This document shows positions 15,963 to 24,779 of a DNA stretch of 31,472 bases, piece after piece. The notes beneath the pieces were generated by a model. That model saw only the letters and a program-made list of their open reading frames with translations, made no database searches and was not told the origin of the DNA. The stretch is taken from the NCBI GenBank assembly GCA_030141605.1, contig JAQGDQ010002448.1, forward strand, positions 1 to 31,472, read 5' to 3'. Both the position numbers and the translations under genes were made by a program. Positions within the stretch are counted from its first letter, which is position 1; each line of letters opens with the position of its first letter. Origin of the DNA: Tubiluchus corallicola. Taxonomy: Eukaryota; Priapulida; Priapulimorpha; Priapulimorphida; Tubiluchidae.

Positions 15963-15985
15963 TATGATGAAAGGTTGCAAAAATT

Positions 15986-16765
15986 ATGAAGATAGCACTT
16001 CTTGGTAGCGGTAGTGTTGGAAATTCTATTTTTTTAGAGATAAATGGTTACAAATTTTTAATAGATGCTGGGTTTACTGGAAAAAAATTAAAAGAAAAAT
16101 TGCTTGATATTGGAGAAAATATAAATAATATTCAAGCAGTTTTAATTACTCATGAGCATAGTGATCATATCCTAGGAGCTGGAGTTATCTCAAGAGCTCA
16201 TGATATTCCTATATATATAACAAAGGAAAGTTTTTTAGCTAGTAAAAACAGATTAGGTAATATTTCTGAGAGTCTTTTGCACTTTATAACAGGAGATAGC
16301 TTTTTATTAAACCAAGATATCACTATAAACCCGTTTGATGTTTTACATGATGCTAACAGAACGATAGGGTTTTCAATTATAAATAATAAAAAAAATAAAA
16401 TTTCTATCGCTACTGATATTGGGTACGTAACCTCATATGTAAGAGAACAATTTAAAGATTCAAATATAATTGTTATTGAATCAAATTATGATTATAACAT
16501 GTTAATGAATGGACCTTATCCATGGGATCTAAAATCTAGGGTAAAAAGCAAAACTGGGCACCTATCAAATAATGGAGCTGCAAAACTATTAAATGAGGTG
16601 TACCATGATGGATTAAAGAAGGTGTTTTTAGCCCATATTAGTGAAAATAATAATGATTACAGCTTAGCTTACAATACATCTCTAGAAGAACTTAGCAAAA
16701 ATAATATTTCGTTAGATTTAGAAATTGGAAAGCCTAATAAAGTATCTAATTTGTTTGAATTATAA
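15986..16765 (+). CDS. Metallo-beta-lactamase-fold hydrolase, WalJ/YycJ-like
   Basis: 259 residues. Seen: MKIALLGSGSVGNSIFLEI at the N-terminus, LIDAGFTGK, the metal-binding HEHSDH at 56-61 (ITHEHSDHILGAGV), ATDIGYV carrying the bridging Asp, SNYD, and a late LAHISENNN. This arrangement matches the WalJ/YycJ group, proposed nucleases or phosphodiesterases linked in Firmicutes to the WalRK cell-wall system and to DNA mismatch repair. No walRK genes are nearby, so that role should not be transferred. A modest AAAGG ribosome-binding site precedes the ATG. Confidence 0.88.
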   Translation: MKIALLGSGSVGNSIFLEINGYKFLIDAGFTGKKLKEKLLDIGENINNIQAVLITHEHSDHILGAGVISRAHDIPIYITKESFLASKNRLGNISESLLHFITGDSFLLNQDITINPFDVLHDANRTIGFSIINNKKNKISIATDIGYVTSYVREQFKDSNIIVIESNYDYNMLMNGPYPWDLKSRVKSKTGHLSNNGAAKLLNEVYHDGLKKVFLAHISENNNDYSLAYNTSLEELSKNNISLDLEIGKPNKVSNLFEL

Positions 16766-16783
16766 TAAAATTTGGAGAGTAGA

Positions 16784-17349
16784 ATGAAAAGCTTATGGGA
16801 AGAAGTTAAAAATGAAATACTATCTATAAAAACTTTAGAAAGAAAGAAAGAAGAAGAAATTTGCCTTGGAAGTGGAAATGAAAAAGGAGGCATTTTTTTA
16901 TAGGAGATGAAATAGATTTATATGATGATAGTGGATTTGGCATGATTAGTGAAAGTAGTGGAGAGTTTTTAAAAAAATTATGTACTTATTCAAATATAGA
17001 TATAAAAAATATATTTATAACAAGTTTAACAAAATGTAACATACACTATAGAGAGGTTTTTGAAAATGAAAAAAAACAACTTTTAGATTACACTTATGCT
17101 CAAATAGCTATAATTAAACCTAAGTTAATAGTAACTCTTGGTCAAGAAGTAAGCTCTATTTTTTTAGGAAAGGGTATGAAAATCAATGAAATAAGAGGAA
17201 AAGTATACAACTGGAAAGGTGGTATAAAATTAATTCCTATATATTCACCTAAATATTTATTAGATAAGAGTCGGGAAAAAGGTAGTCCTAGTTGGCATAC
17301 TTGGCAAGATATGAAATTAATATTAGAGATCTATAAAAATGAGCAATAA
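16784..17349 (+). pseudogene. Uracil-DNA glycosylase-like protein, frameshifted at a T7 tract
   Basis: From ATG at 16784 (GGAGAG upstream) the frame runs 39 codons to CLGSGNEKGGIFL and stops at 16901. In the next frame the protein resumes as FFIGDEIDLYDDSGFGM and then SSGEFLKKLC, FITSLTKCN, IIKPKLIVTLGQEVSSIFLG, IRGKVYNWKGG and YSPKYLL. One extra T in the run at 16893-16899 would restore a single frame of about 188 residues. The layout follows family-4 UDGs (GEAPG region, xGxLLxK, TNxxKC, KPKxIVxLG, RGKxY, HPxYLL). However, the catalytic-region GEAPG reads GDEID, the HP reads SP, and the paired N-terminal cysteines of the [4Fe-4S] cluster are absent. The break may be decay, phase variation, slippage or a sequence error. 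Confidence 0.75.
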
Positions 17350-17905
17350 AAAAAATTTAAGAGATAAAATATTACATAAAAGAATTAATAAGTCTAAAAA
17401 ATATATTTTAAGAGAATCTAATTTTATTATAAATCAGTTTATAAATACATCACTTTTTAAAAATGCAAACCACATTATGTCATATGCTAGCACAAAAAAT
17501 GAGGTTTGTACTAAATACCTTAATAAATTCATAATAGATGAAAATAAATATCTATATTTGCCAAAATTAGAAAAAAATATTATAAAAATTATCAAAGTTG
17601 ACAACTTTAAAAGTATGAATAAAAATAAATACGGTATATTAGAGCCCAGCTGTAGCAACTATACTTTTTATAATAACCTGGATTTAATTATTATTCCAGG
17701 AATAGCCTTTGACCTAGATGGAAATAGAATCGGATTTGGGAAGGGATATTATGATAGATTTTTACAAGATAAAGGCCCCTTTAAAGTATCTTTTGCTTAT
17801 GATTTTCAAGTTAGTAATGATGTTATAATATCAGATCATTTTGATAAAAAAATAGATATTTTAGTTACCAAAAGGAGGATTTATGACTTTAGAAGCAATG
17901 TATAA
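17339..17905 (+). CDS. 5-formyltetrahydrofolate cyclo-ligase
   Basis: ATP-dependent conversion of 5-formyl-THF to 5,10-methenyl-THF, returning this folate to the one-carbon pool. 188 residues, typical of the MTHFS/YgfA family. Seen: an N-terminal basic helix KKNLRDKILHKRINKS (canonical KxxLRxxxxxxR), MSYASTKNEV (substrate region), YLYLPKLEK, KYGILEPS, and the ATP/Mg signature IPGIAFDLDGNRIGFGKGYY followed by DRFL. It overlaps the UDG-like frame by 11 bases and the cls gene by 23 bases, so all three are likely translated from one mRNA. Confidence 0.95.
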   Translation: MSNKKNLRDKILHKRINKSKKYILRESNFIINQFINTSLFKNANHIMSYASTKNEVCTKYLNKFIIDENKYLYLPKLEKNIIKIIKVDNFKSMNKNKYGILEPSCSNYTFYNNLDLIIIPGIAFDLDGNRIGFGKGYYDRFLQDKGPFKVSFAYDFQVSNDVIISDHFDKKIDILVTKRRIYDFRSNV

Positions 17906-19319
17906 TATTTTTGGTTTAGGATATTATATTTTTACAACATTAACTGCTATTAGTATTTTATTATCAGACAAAAAATCTTCCTCAATTGTTGCATGGTTGC
18001 TAGTAATATATATTTTCCCATATTTTGGAGTTTTTTTATATTTGTTATTTGGAGTAGATTGGAGAAAAAGAAGGATTGTAAAAAGCAAAGAGTACGAGCT
18101 ATTTAAATCAAACATTAAAAAGATAAAAGATGTTTCTGTAACTTCTTTTGATGGCAAAGGAAAAATTAGCTCTGATATTTCCAAACTATCCAAACTTGTG
18201 TTTAATACTAAAAATTTTTCTATGACATCTAACAAAAATTATAAATTATACTTTTATGGAAAAGAAGCATTTCATGATTTGTTAGAAGATATGAAAAAAG
18301 CTGAGCATCATATACATATGGAGTTTTTTATTTGGAGAAATGATATCCTAGGAAAGAAAATTAAAGATATTTTAATTGAAAAAGCAAATGAAGGAGTAGA
18401 GGTAAGACTTATCTTTGATGGCTTAGGTTCTTTTAAATTAGGTAGAAAATACTTAAAAGATTTAGAAAAAACAAATGTTGAGTATAAAATATTTTTAAAA
18501 ATATTTCCTAGAATCTTTAAAATTAACTATAGGACACATAAAAAAATTGTTGTTATTGATGGAAAAGTGCTTCATACAGGAGGGATGAATGTTGGGCAAG
18601 AATACATAGATGGAGGAAATAAATTTGATATTTGGCGAGACACGAATATAAGAATTGAAGGAAATTTAGTAAGCTCTTATCAAGTAACATTTCTTAAAGA
18701 TTGGTACAATAGTGGTGGAAAAAAAATACTTGAAAAAAATTATTTTTACAAATATGATCTGCCACAAAACTCTTATCCTATGCAGCTAGTAGAAAGTGGA
18801 GCAGATAGCACTTGGCCTTCTATAAAAAAAGTATATATGGGAATGATTACTCAAGCTAAAACAAATATATATATCCAAAGCCCTTATTTAATATTAGATG
18901 ATACACTTATAGAAATTTTAGAAAATGCTGCCCTTAGTGGAATAGATGTTAAAATTATGATGACTGGAAACCCAGATAAAAAAATTCCATATTGGGTTGC
19001 TGAAACTCATTTTGAAAGGCTTTTAAAAACAGGAGTTAAGATCTATAGATATAAAAAAGGATTTTTACATAATAAAAATGTTACTGTAGACGGTGCTTTA
19101 TATTCATTAGGAACTTGTAATTTTGATTTAAGAAGCTTCGATTTAAATTATGAGGTCAACGTCTTAGGTAGTTCTGAAGAAATAGTTACTGAAATAGACA
19201 GGCAATTTGATATAGATCTTAAAGAATCAATAGAAGTGCTGCTAGATAAAGTCTCAAATAGAAGTTTTTTATTTAAATTAAGAGATTCTATATTTAAAAT
19301 ATTTTCACCAATACTTTAA
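17883..19319 (+). CDS. cls: Cardiolipin synthase (phospholipase D family)
   Basis: Condenses two phosphatidylglycerols into cardiolipin at the inner membrane. 478 residues, the size of ClsA-type enzymes. Seen: two N-terminal membrane helices (about residues 8-27 and 35-57), then two HKD motifs: H219-K221-D226 in RTHKKIVVIDGKVLHTGGMN, and H396-K398-D403 in FLHNKNVTVDGALYSLGTCN. HIHMEFFIWRNDILG and QSPYLILDD are also typical. A strong AAGGAGG, inside the end of the previous gene, sits 4-5 bases before the ATG. Confidence 0.95.
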   Translation: MTLEAMYNIFGLGYYIFTTLTAISILLSDKKSSSIVAWLLVIYIFPYFGVFLYLLFGVDWRKRRIVKSKEYELFKSNIKKIKDVSVTSFDGKGKISSDISKLSKLVFNTKNFSMTSNKNYKLYFYGKEAFHDLLEDMKKAEHHIHMEFFIWRNDILGKKIKDILIEKANEGVEVRLIFDGLGSFKLGRKYLKDLEKTNVEYKIFLKIFPRIFKINYRTHKKIVVIDGKVLHTGGMNVGQEYIDGGNKFDIWRDTNIRIEGNLVSSYQVTFLKDWYNSGGKKILEKNYFYKYDLPQNSYPMQLVESGADSTWPSIKKVYMGMITQAKTNIYIQSPYLILDDTLIEILENAALSGIDVKIMMTGNPDKKIPYWVAETHFERLLKTGVKIYRYKKGFLHNKNVTVDGALYSLGTCNFDLRSFDLNYEVNVLGSSEEIVTEIDRQFDIDLKESIEVLLDKVSNRSFLFKLRDSIFKIFSPIL

Positions 19320-19346
19320 ATTTATAGCAACAGGAAGGTATCAATC

Positions 19347-20384
19347 ATGAAAAGTCTTTCCCCTTTGTTAGATGACTATTTAAATAGGTATAACAAAAAC
19401 ATAAATCTTACAGATAAATATTTGTTTACTAACTTTAAAAAATATTATTATGAAGGTATAGAAAACCTTGATAATAATCAGAACTACATAATCAAAGGAG
19501 AAAACTTGTCTGTTTTAAAAGTATTAAAAAAAACATATTCTGAAAAAATAAAATGTATATATATAGACCCTCCATACAACACTGGAAATTATTCCTTTAA
19601 ATATAAAGATAACTTTTCTCATTTAGAATGGTTAAATTTTATGAGAGAAAGATTAGAAATTTCAAAAAACTTATTGAAAGAAGATGGAGTAATATTTGTT
19701 CATATAGATCAAAATGAATCTCATTATTGTAAAATATTATTAGATGAAATCTTTGGAAGAAAAAACTTTAGAAATGAAATTATTTGGGCATATAAATCAG
19801 GTGGAACCTCTAAAAGAAGTTTTTCTAGAAAGCATGATTCTATATTGTTTTACAGTAAAAGTGACAAATATTATTTTTCCCCACTTAAAGAAAAATCTTA
19901 TAATAGAAACTATAAACCATATAAATTTAAAGGAGTTAAAGAGTATTCAGATGAAAAAGGCTGGTATACTTTAGTTAATATGAAAGATGTTTGGCAGATT
20001 GATATGGTTGGAAGAACTTCTAAAGAAAGAGTTAGCTTTCGTACTCAAAAACCTGAGAAAATAATAAAAAGGATATTACTTGCTACAACACAGGAAGGTG
20101 ACATAGTTTTGGATTATTTTTTAGGTAGCGGTACAACTGCTGCTGCTGCGCATAAATTAAAAAGACAATATATTGGAATTGAAACAATGGACTATATTGG
20201 AGATATTACTATAAAAAGATTAGAAAAAATTGTAAATGGCAATGATAAATCTGGCATAACTGAAGAAGCTGGTTGGATTAAAGGGGGAAGTTTCTTTTAT
20301 TGTGAATTATCCAAGATAACTAAAAACAATAAAAATATAAACGAAACAGATATAGTAGCAAGCAAAGAGTTACTACAAATATAG
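19347..20384 (+). CDS. Beta-class DNA methyltransferase (type III Mod-like, N6-adenine), probably C-terminally truncated
   Basis: 345 residues. Motif order is catalytic first, SAM site second: DPPYNTGN at 74-81 and LDYFLGSGTT at 255-264, which defines the beta class; DPPY suggests N6-adenine methylation. RTQKPEKIIKRIL (232-244) and KLKRQYIGIE are typical of Mod-like enzymes, and the variable part between about 150 and 225 would hold the target recognition region. After the TAG at 20382 the same frame continues with protein-like sequence (LKEIYQDKGYRSYAVVQTSY) for 25 codons to a TAA, then about 33 codons more, so the original protein probably ended near 20561 and the last 60 residues are lost. 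The catalytic part is intact. No working restriction partner is visible. Confidence 0.85.
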   Translation: MKSLSPLLDDYLNRYNKNINLTDKYLFTNFKKYYYEGIENLDNNQNYIIKGENLSVLKVLKKTYSEKIKCIYIDPPYNTGNYSFKYKDNFSHLEWLNFMRERLEISKNLLKEDGVIFVHIDQNESHYCKILLDEIFGRKNFRNEIIWAYKSGGTSKRSFSRKHDSILFYSKSDKYYFSPLKEKSYNRNYKPYKFKGVKEYSDEKGWYTLVNMKDVWQIDMVGRTSKERVSFRTQKPEKIIKRILLATTQEGDIVLDYFLGSGTTAAAAHKLKRQYIGIETMDYIGDITIKRLEKIVNGNDKSGITEEAGWIKGGSFFYCELSKITKNNKNINETDIVASKELLQI

Positions 20385-20564
20385 TTAAAGGAGATTTATC
20401 AAGACAAAGGCTATCGATCCTATGCAGTTGTGCAGACATCATATGATGAAAATAATAATTAAATAAGATCAGAAAAAACGAACCTTAAGGAACAAGAGAT
20501 AAGCTTTGCAGAAATAACCCTCTGGATGGAAAAATATCTATATATTTTGGAAGGTATGAAGTAA
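20385..20564 (+). pseudogene. Decayed C-terminal extension of the methyltransferase gene
   Basis: In the same frame as the methyltransferase: 25 codons to a TAA at 20460-20462, then a second stretch containing NLKEQEISFAEITLWMEKYL and ending ILEGMK before the TAA at 20562. The codon use looks protein-like, which supports loss by two point mutations rather than non-coding DNA. Its domain was not identified. Confidence 0.5.
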
Positions 20565-20890
20565 TATGTAAAAACTTTATTACTAACTATTTTTTAGTTC
20601 TACTCAATATGTACTTTTTTATTAATTTAAACAATAATTTTTATTAGGTAGTTTTATAAATCAATTCCCTTAAATTAAAGCATTTGGCATTTATAGCATT
20701 GATTTTAACCTTAAACATTATGAAGATACGTTTGTAAATTTACTAAAAAGTGTAACAAAAGAAAGTTTTAATAAAAAAACACAAAAGAGGATATAAAAGC
20801 CATTTATAAAAATTTTGAGTTTCAAGGTTTCATATAAGTTATAATAAAAAATATCAATATACAATAGATATATTAAATAATTATACTAAA
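20565..20890 (+). other. Unidentified decayed sequence
   Basis: Short protein-like pieces in shifting plus-strand frames (for example FGIYSIDFNLKHYEDTFVNL near 20690-20750, then DIKAIYKNFEFQGFI near 20797-20840), broken by stops and frameshifts. They may be part of a lost gene between the methyltransferase and the DUF2971 remnant. No family could be assigned. Confidence 0.3.
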
Positions 20891-20899
20891 TATTATATT

Positions 20900-21680
20900 A
20901 GGGTTTAGAAAAAAATATATTATTTAATTGTTGTATAGCTTGTTTTTCTGAAGAATGGGAAAACGATATAATGTGAAGCCTATTACACTTCTTCTCACAA
21001 GGAAGTATGTTTAATCTTTGAGTTAGAGTCTTCTCAAGAGAATGATACTTTTACTATTAATGTAACAGATAAGATACATGAAAAACTTAAAAACATTATT
21101 ACCGGTATTGATTTTCTTACAGAAGAAAAAACATGTGGAATAAATAATTTACTAACTAATTATTTAAGTTATCAATTTAAAGAAGAAAGAAAAATAAAGT
21201 TAGCAAAAAGATCTTTGCTATAATAATGGATAATCTTTCTTCTAATGTTTGTAGCACAGAAAAAGCATATTTTAAAAAATTAATTATAAGGAAAGTAAAT
21301 AAATTCAAGAAATAACTATAACTACTTTCATCTTTTAGGACATATACTTTTTAAATATATTTGTGAGTTTTGACTTACTCAATAAGGATCAATTAAGCAA
21401 TTTGAATGAAATTTTCAATAACATGGAAGATTTTAGATATAAATACTTGGAAAACCTCTGAGGAGAAAAAGCATTTAAAGTTAAAAAGTTGGAAGTATGA
21501 AAAGAAATATAGAGCATCAATAAATGAAGTGCTCTCCAAAAAAAATAAGCTTTATGCTATAATATTAATCATCTTTCTGGAATAATTTTTGGAATGAATA
21601 CAAAAAAGATCATAAGTTTAAAATAATAGATATATTGAGTAAAAAAATAAAATATCTTGAAAAAAATCTATTTTATTAGG
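20900..21680 (+). pseudogene. DUF2971-family protein, broken by stops and frameshifts
   Basis: Pieces in order match the DUF2971 layout: IACFSEEWENDIM, then a TGA where Trp is expected (20974-20976), then, after a one-base shift, YTSSHKEVCLIFELE (family pattern CFSExxxxxxMWSxYxxxHKGxCxxFE). A 50-codon open stretch follows, and later SWKYEKKYRA and SGIIFGMNTK with KDHKFKIIDIL in another frame, matching the WxYExEYR and AIIxG endings of the family. At least one nonsense change and several frameshifts make it non-functional. The biochemical role of DUF2971 is unknown; members are often found in variable genomic regions. Confidence 0.6.
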
Positions 21681-21862
21681 TTGAATAGAAAACAATATGT
21701 ATAAATATGTTTTATGTAATTTATATAACATAAATAATTAAATAGAAATTTTAATTAACTAAGATGTTTCTAATAAACAACATTCGATATTTACTCTTTT
21801 CTTACTTTATATAATTTTTAATATTCTTTGTACACTCCAAATTCTATAATCCAAAAAAGTAA
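21681..21862. other. AT-rich intergenic stretch with no gene
   Basis: No open frame with a ribosome-binding site and no RNA-like structure was seen between the DUF2971 remnant and the terminator of the Spy-like gene. Confidence 0.55.
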
Positions 21863-21888
21863 AAAACTAGAAATTAATTTCTAGTTTT
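21863..21888 (-). terminator. Terminator of the Spy-like gene
   Basis: A perfect 13-base-arm palindrome (AAAACTAGAAATT and its complement) lies 18 bases after the stop codon. On the minus strand it is followed by a run of T. It is near-symmetric and may also stop plus-strand transcription. Confidence 0.8.
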
Positions 21889-21906
21889 CTTTTAATTTAT
21901 AGCAAG

Positions 21907-22509
21907 TTATTTTTTTGCTCCTCTTCCTCTACTTTTACCTTTATGCTTATGTTCTTCAAATTTTTTATACTGGTCATCTGACAATACTTCTTTCATCTCT
22001 GCTTCTAAATTTTCTTTCAGAGCTTTTCTTTTAGTTTTTAGTTCTTCTAAACTCAAATTTTCTTCTTTTAGAGCTTCTTTAGCTACATGATGTTCTTCAA
22101 ATATTGTCGACACTTTTGTTTTTTGATCCTCTGTTAAATCAAGGTTATCTGCTATTTTTTCCAGTTTATTTGCTTTTTTCTCTTCTTTTAGTTTTTCTAT
22201 TTCTGTTTTTTGTTCTACTGTAAGTACACTATCCATTTCAGATTTTGCTTCTTTTTTTAATTTTTTCATTGCCTCAAAGTTTTCTTCTTTTGTTTTACCA
22301 TTATCTTTTAGTTCTTCAAATTTCACTTTATATTCTTTCTTTATAGATTCCATTTCAGATTTTTGATCATTTGACAAATTTATTTTCTCAAATATTTTTT
22401 CCCTCCCTCTGGCGCTACAATCTTCACCCATTTTTCTCCCATACATTGTTACACTTCCTAATAGTATCATTGCCCCTAATACAGTTCCTAATAATAGTTT
22501 TCTTTTCAC
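21907..22509 (-). CDS. Spy/CpxP-like exported protein with LTxxQ motifs
   Basis: 200 residues. An N-terminal signal peptide (KRKLLLGTVLGAMILLGSVT, residues 2-21) leads into a highly charged, almost wholly alpha-helical protein. Four LTxxQ-type motifs are visible: LSNDQKSEM, LTVEQKTEIEKL, LTEDQKTKV and LSDDQYKKFEEH, i.e. two pairs, suggesting an internal duplication of the Spy/CpxP helical hairpin. Family members are periplasmic chaperones or envelope-stress sensors; here a role in the cell envelope is inferred. The C-terminus is Lys/Arg/Gly-rich. The start is GTG, set by AAAGGAG 9 bases upstream and by the exact fit of the signal peptide. Confidence 0.82.
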   Translation of the reverse strand: MKRKLLLGTVLGAMILLGSVTMYGRKMGEDCSARGREKIFEKINLSNDQKSEMESIKKEYKVKFEELKDNGKTKEENFEAMKKLKKEAKSEMDSVLTVEQKTEIEKLKEEKKANKLEKIADNLDLTEDQKTKVSTIFEEHHVAKEALKEENLSLEELKTKRKALKENLEAEMKEVLSDDQYKKFEEHKHKGKSRGRGAKK

Positions 22510-22738
22510 TTAAAATCACTCCTTTTATTTTTGTTTTTTTATTCATACAAACATAATACATGATCTATCTTTATTTTAACTTTTATTTTTCTTAGAGTTT
22601 CCTTTTAATAGTACATTTAAAAAAGTTAAGATCAAAACAAAAGGTGTGAGTTTTTAGTTTATATTTATAATAATGATTTTACTTTTTTTATAATTGATCT
22701 TCCATAGTTTATGTGTGTAGTTCATAGTTCAAATTTAT

Positions 22739-23743
22739 TTAACTATTAATGAATTTTTCAGCAAAATGACAAGCAACAAAATGATTTTCTTTTATTTCCT
22801 TCATTACAGTCTCTTTTTCTATGCATATCTCTTTTGAATACTTACATCTAGTATGAAATTTACACCCACTTGGTGGATTTAAAGGGCTTGGAACATCTCC
22901 TTCAAGTATTTCTCTTGTCGCTGTTTCATTCATCTTAGGATCTGGTATTGGTATTGCAGAAAGTAAAGCCTTAGTATAAGGATGCAAAGGCTCTCTATAG
23001 AGAGTATCACTACTTGCTATTTCCATCATATTTCCAAGATACATAACACCTATTCTATCAGATATATGCTTCACCATAGAAAGGTCATGAGCAATAAATA
23101 GATATGTTAGTCCAAATTCTTTTTGTAAATCTTCTAACATATTTACAACTTGAGCTTGTATAGAAACATCTAAAGCAGAAATAGGCTCATCGCATATGAT
23201 AAATTCAGGATTTACAGCAAGAGCTCTTGCTATACCTATACGCTGTCTTTGGCCTCCACTAAATTCATGTGGGTATCTACTTGCATGATCTTTACTTAAA
23301 CCAACTGTTTCAAGAAGTTCAAATATTCTTTCTTGTCTTTTTTTTCCACTTGCTAAATTGTGTATATCTAAAGCTTCCCCTATTATATCTGCAACTGTCA
23401 TTCTCGTATTAAGTGAAGCATAAGGGTCTTGAAAAATCATTTGTATCTTTTTTCTATAAGGCTTCATTTCTTTTTGAGATAACTTACCTATATCAACACC
23501 ATCGAAAAAAATCTCACCATCTGTAACATCATAAAGTCTTATTAAAGTACGCCCTGTTGTTGATTTACCACATCCTGATTCCCCTACTAATCCAAATGTT
23601 TCACCTTTTTTTATATAAAAACTAATATTATCTACAGCTTTTATATCTTGTATATTTTTTTTAAATACTCCAACATCTTTATGAAAGTATTTTTTTAGGT
23701 TTTTAACTTCTAAAAGTATATTTTTTTTATTGTTTTTCATCAC
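22739..23743 (-). CDS. oppF: Dipeptide/oligopeptide ABC transporter ATP-binding protein OppF/DppF
   Basis: One of two ATPases powering a peptide importer. 334 residues. Seen: N-terminal KNLKKYFHKDVGVFKK typical of OppF, Walker A GESGCGKSTTGRTL, Q-loop QDPYASLNTRMT, signature FSGGQRQRIGIARAL, Walker B EFIICDEPISALDV, and the H-loop IAHDLSMVK. The C-terminal oligo_HPY region has four cysteines (GCKFHTRCKYSKEICIEK... ACHF), the spacing associated with an iron-sulphur site in some DppD/OppD proteins. It overlaps oppD by 17 bases and is last in the operon. Confidence 0.95.
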   Translation of the reverse strand: MMKNNKKNILLEVKNLKKYFHKDVGVFKKNIQDIKAVDNISFYIKKGETFGLVGESGCGKSTTGRTLIRLYDVTDGEIFFDGVDIGKLSQKEMKPYRKKIQMIFQDPYASLNTRMTVADIIGEALDIHNLASGKKRQERIFELLETVGLSKDHASRYPHEFSGGQRQRIGIARALAVNPEFIICDEPISALDVSIQAQVVNMLEDLQKEFGLTYLFIAHDLSMVKHISDRIGVMYLGNMMEIASSDTLYREPLHPYTKALLSAIPIPDPKMNETATREILEGDVPSPLNPPSGCKFHTRCKYSKEICIEKETVMKEIKENHFVACHFAEKFINS

Positions 23744-24767
23744 TTACACTAGCACCTCCTAAACCTAAATCTTTTGTTATATCAATGTTAGGAGCGTCTT
23801 CATCTAAAATCCAACACATAGATCTATGGTTTTCATTTATATTATAATAAGGTGGCTGCTTTTCTATGCATATAGTCATAGCATGATCACACCTTGCTGC
23901 AAAAGGACATCCTTTTGGAGGATGTAAAAGATCTGGTGGTGTTCCATCTATTGGAATTAACTTTGTTTTTTTATTTTTATCACTTAATTTTGGTATTGAT
24001 TTTAAAAGTCCAACTGTATATGGGTGTTTTGGGTTATAAAAAATATCATCTGAAGTTCCTTCTTCCATGATAAGTCCACCATACATAACTATTATCCTAG
24101 AACATACATCTGCAACTACACCTAAGTCATGTGTTATTAATATAATGGATGTATTTAATTTATTTTTAAGATCTTTCATTAAATCTAGAATTTGAGCTTG
24201 TATTGTTACATCTAGAGCTGTAGTTGGTTCATCTGCAATAAGTACTTCTGGTTCACAAGATAAAGCAATTGCAATCATTGCTCTTTGCCTCATTCCTCCA
24301 CTAAATTCATGAGGATAATTATCAACTCTTTTTTCTGGGGAAGGTATTCCAACCAACCTTAACATTTCTATAGTTTTTTGTCGAGCATCTTTTTTTCCTA
24401 TATTTTGATGAAGCATTATAGCTTCCATTATTTGGTCCCCAACTGTATAAACTGGGTTAAGAGATGTCATTGGGTCCTGAAATATCATTGCTATATCATT
24501 ACCTCTTAATGCTCTCATTTCATTTTTACTTTTATTTAAAAGATTTTCACCTTTAAAGAAGATTTCCCCTTCTTTAGTTGTCCCTGGATATTGTAAAAGA
24601 CCCATTATACTTAGTGAGGTAACACTTTTTCCACTTCCTGATTCTCCAACTATACCTAAGGCCTCACCTTTTTCTAAATCATAGCTTACTCCTCTTACAG
24701 CTTGTACCTCTCCCAAGTGTGTAAAGAAAGAGGTTTTTACATTTTTTAATTCTAAAATTTTATTCAT
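23727..24767 (-). CDS. oppD: Dipeptide/oligopeptide ABC transporter ATP-binding protein OppD/DppD
   Basis: The second ATPase of the importer. 346 residues. Seen: Walker A GESGSGKSVTSLSI, Q-loop QDPMTSLNPVYTVGDQIMEA, signature FSGGMRQRAMIAIAL, Walker B VLIADEPTTALDVTIQAQIL, H-loop ITHDLGVVADVC. The C-terminal extension holds GCPFAARCDHAMTIC and a late RSMCW, again four Cys. TMC-type start ATG follows AGGATG-like purines (AGGAGG at 24775-24780 region overlaps the end of oppC). 12 bases separate it from oppC. Confidence 0.95.
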   Translation of the reverse strand: MNKILELKNVKTSFFTHLGEVQAVRGVSYDLEKGEALGIVGESGSGKSVTSLSIMGLLQYPGTTKEGEIFFKGENLLNKSKNEMRALRGNDIAMIFQDPMTSLNPVYTVGDQIMEAIMLHQNIGKKDARQKTIEMLRLVGIPSPEKRVDNYPHEFSGGMRQRAMIAIALSCEPEVLIADEPTTALDVTIQAQILDLMKDLKNKLNTSIILITHDLGVVADVCSRIIVMYGGLIMEEGTSDDIFYNPKHPYTVGLLKSIPKLSDKNKKTKLIPIDGTPPDLLHPPKGCPFAARCDHAMTICIEKQPPYYNINENHRSMCWILDEDAPNIDITKDLGLGGASVSDEKQ

Positions 24768-24779
24768 TTCACATCCTCC

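Noticed and set aside
20382-20384. TAG read-through or recoding in the methyltransferase gene
   Set aside because: A second stop (TAA) occurs 25 codons later in the same frame and no recoding structure was seen; decay explains both stops more simply.
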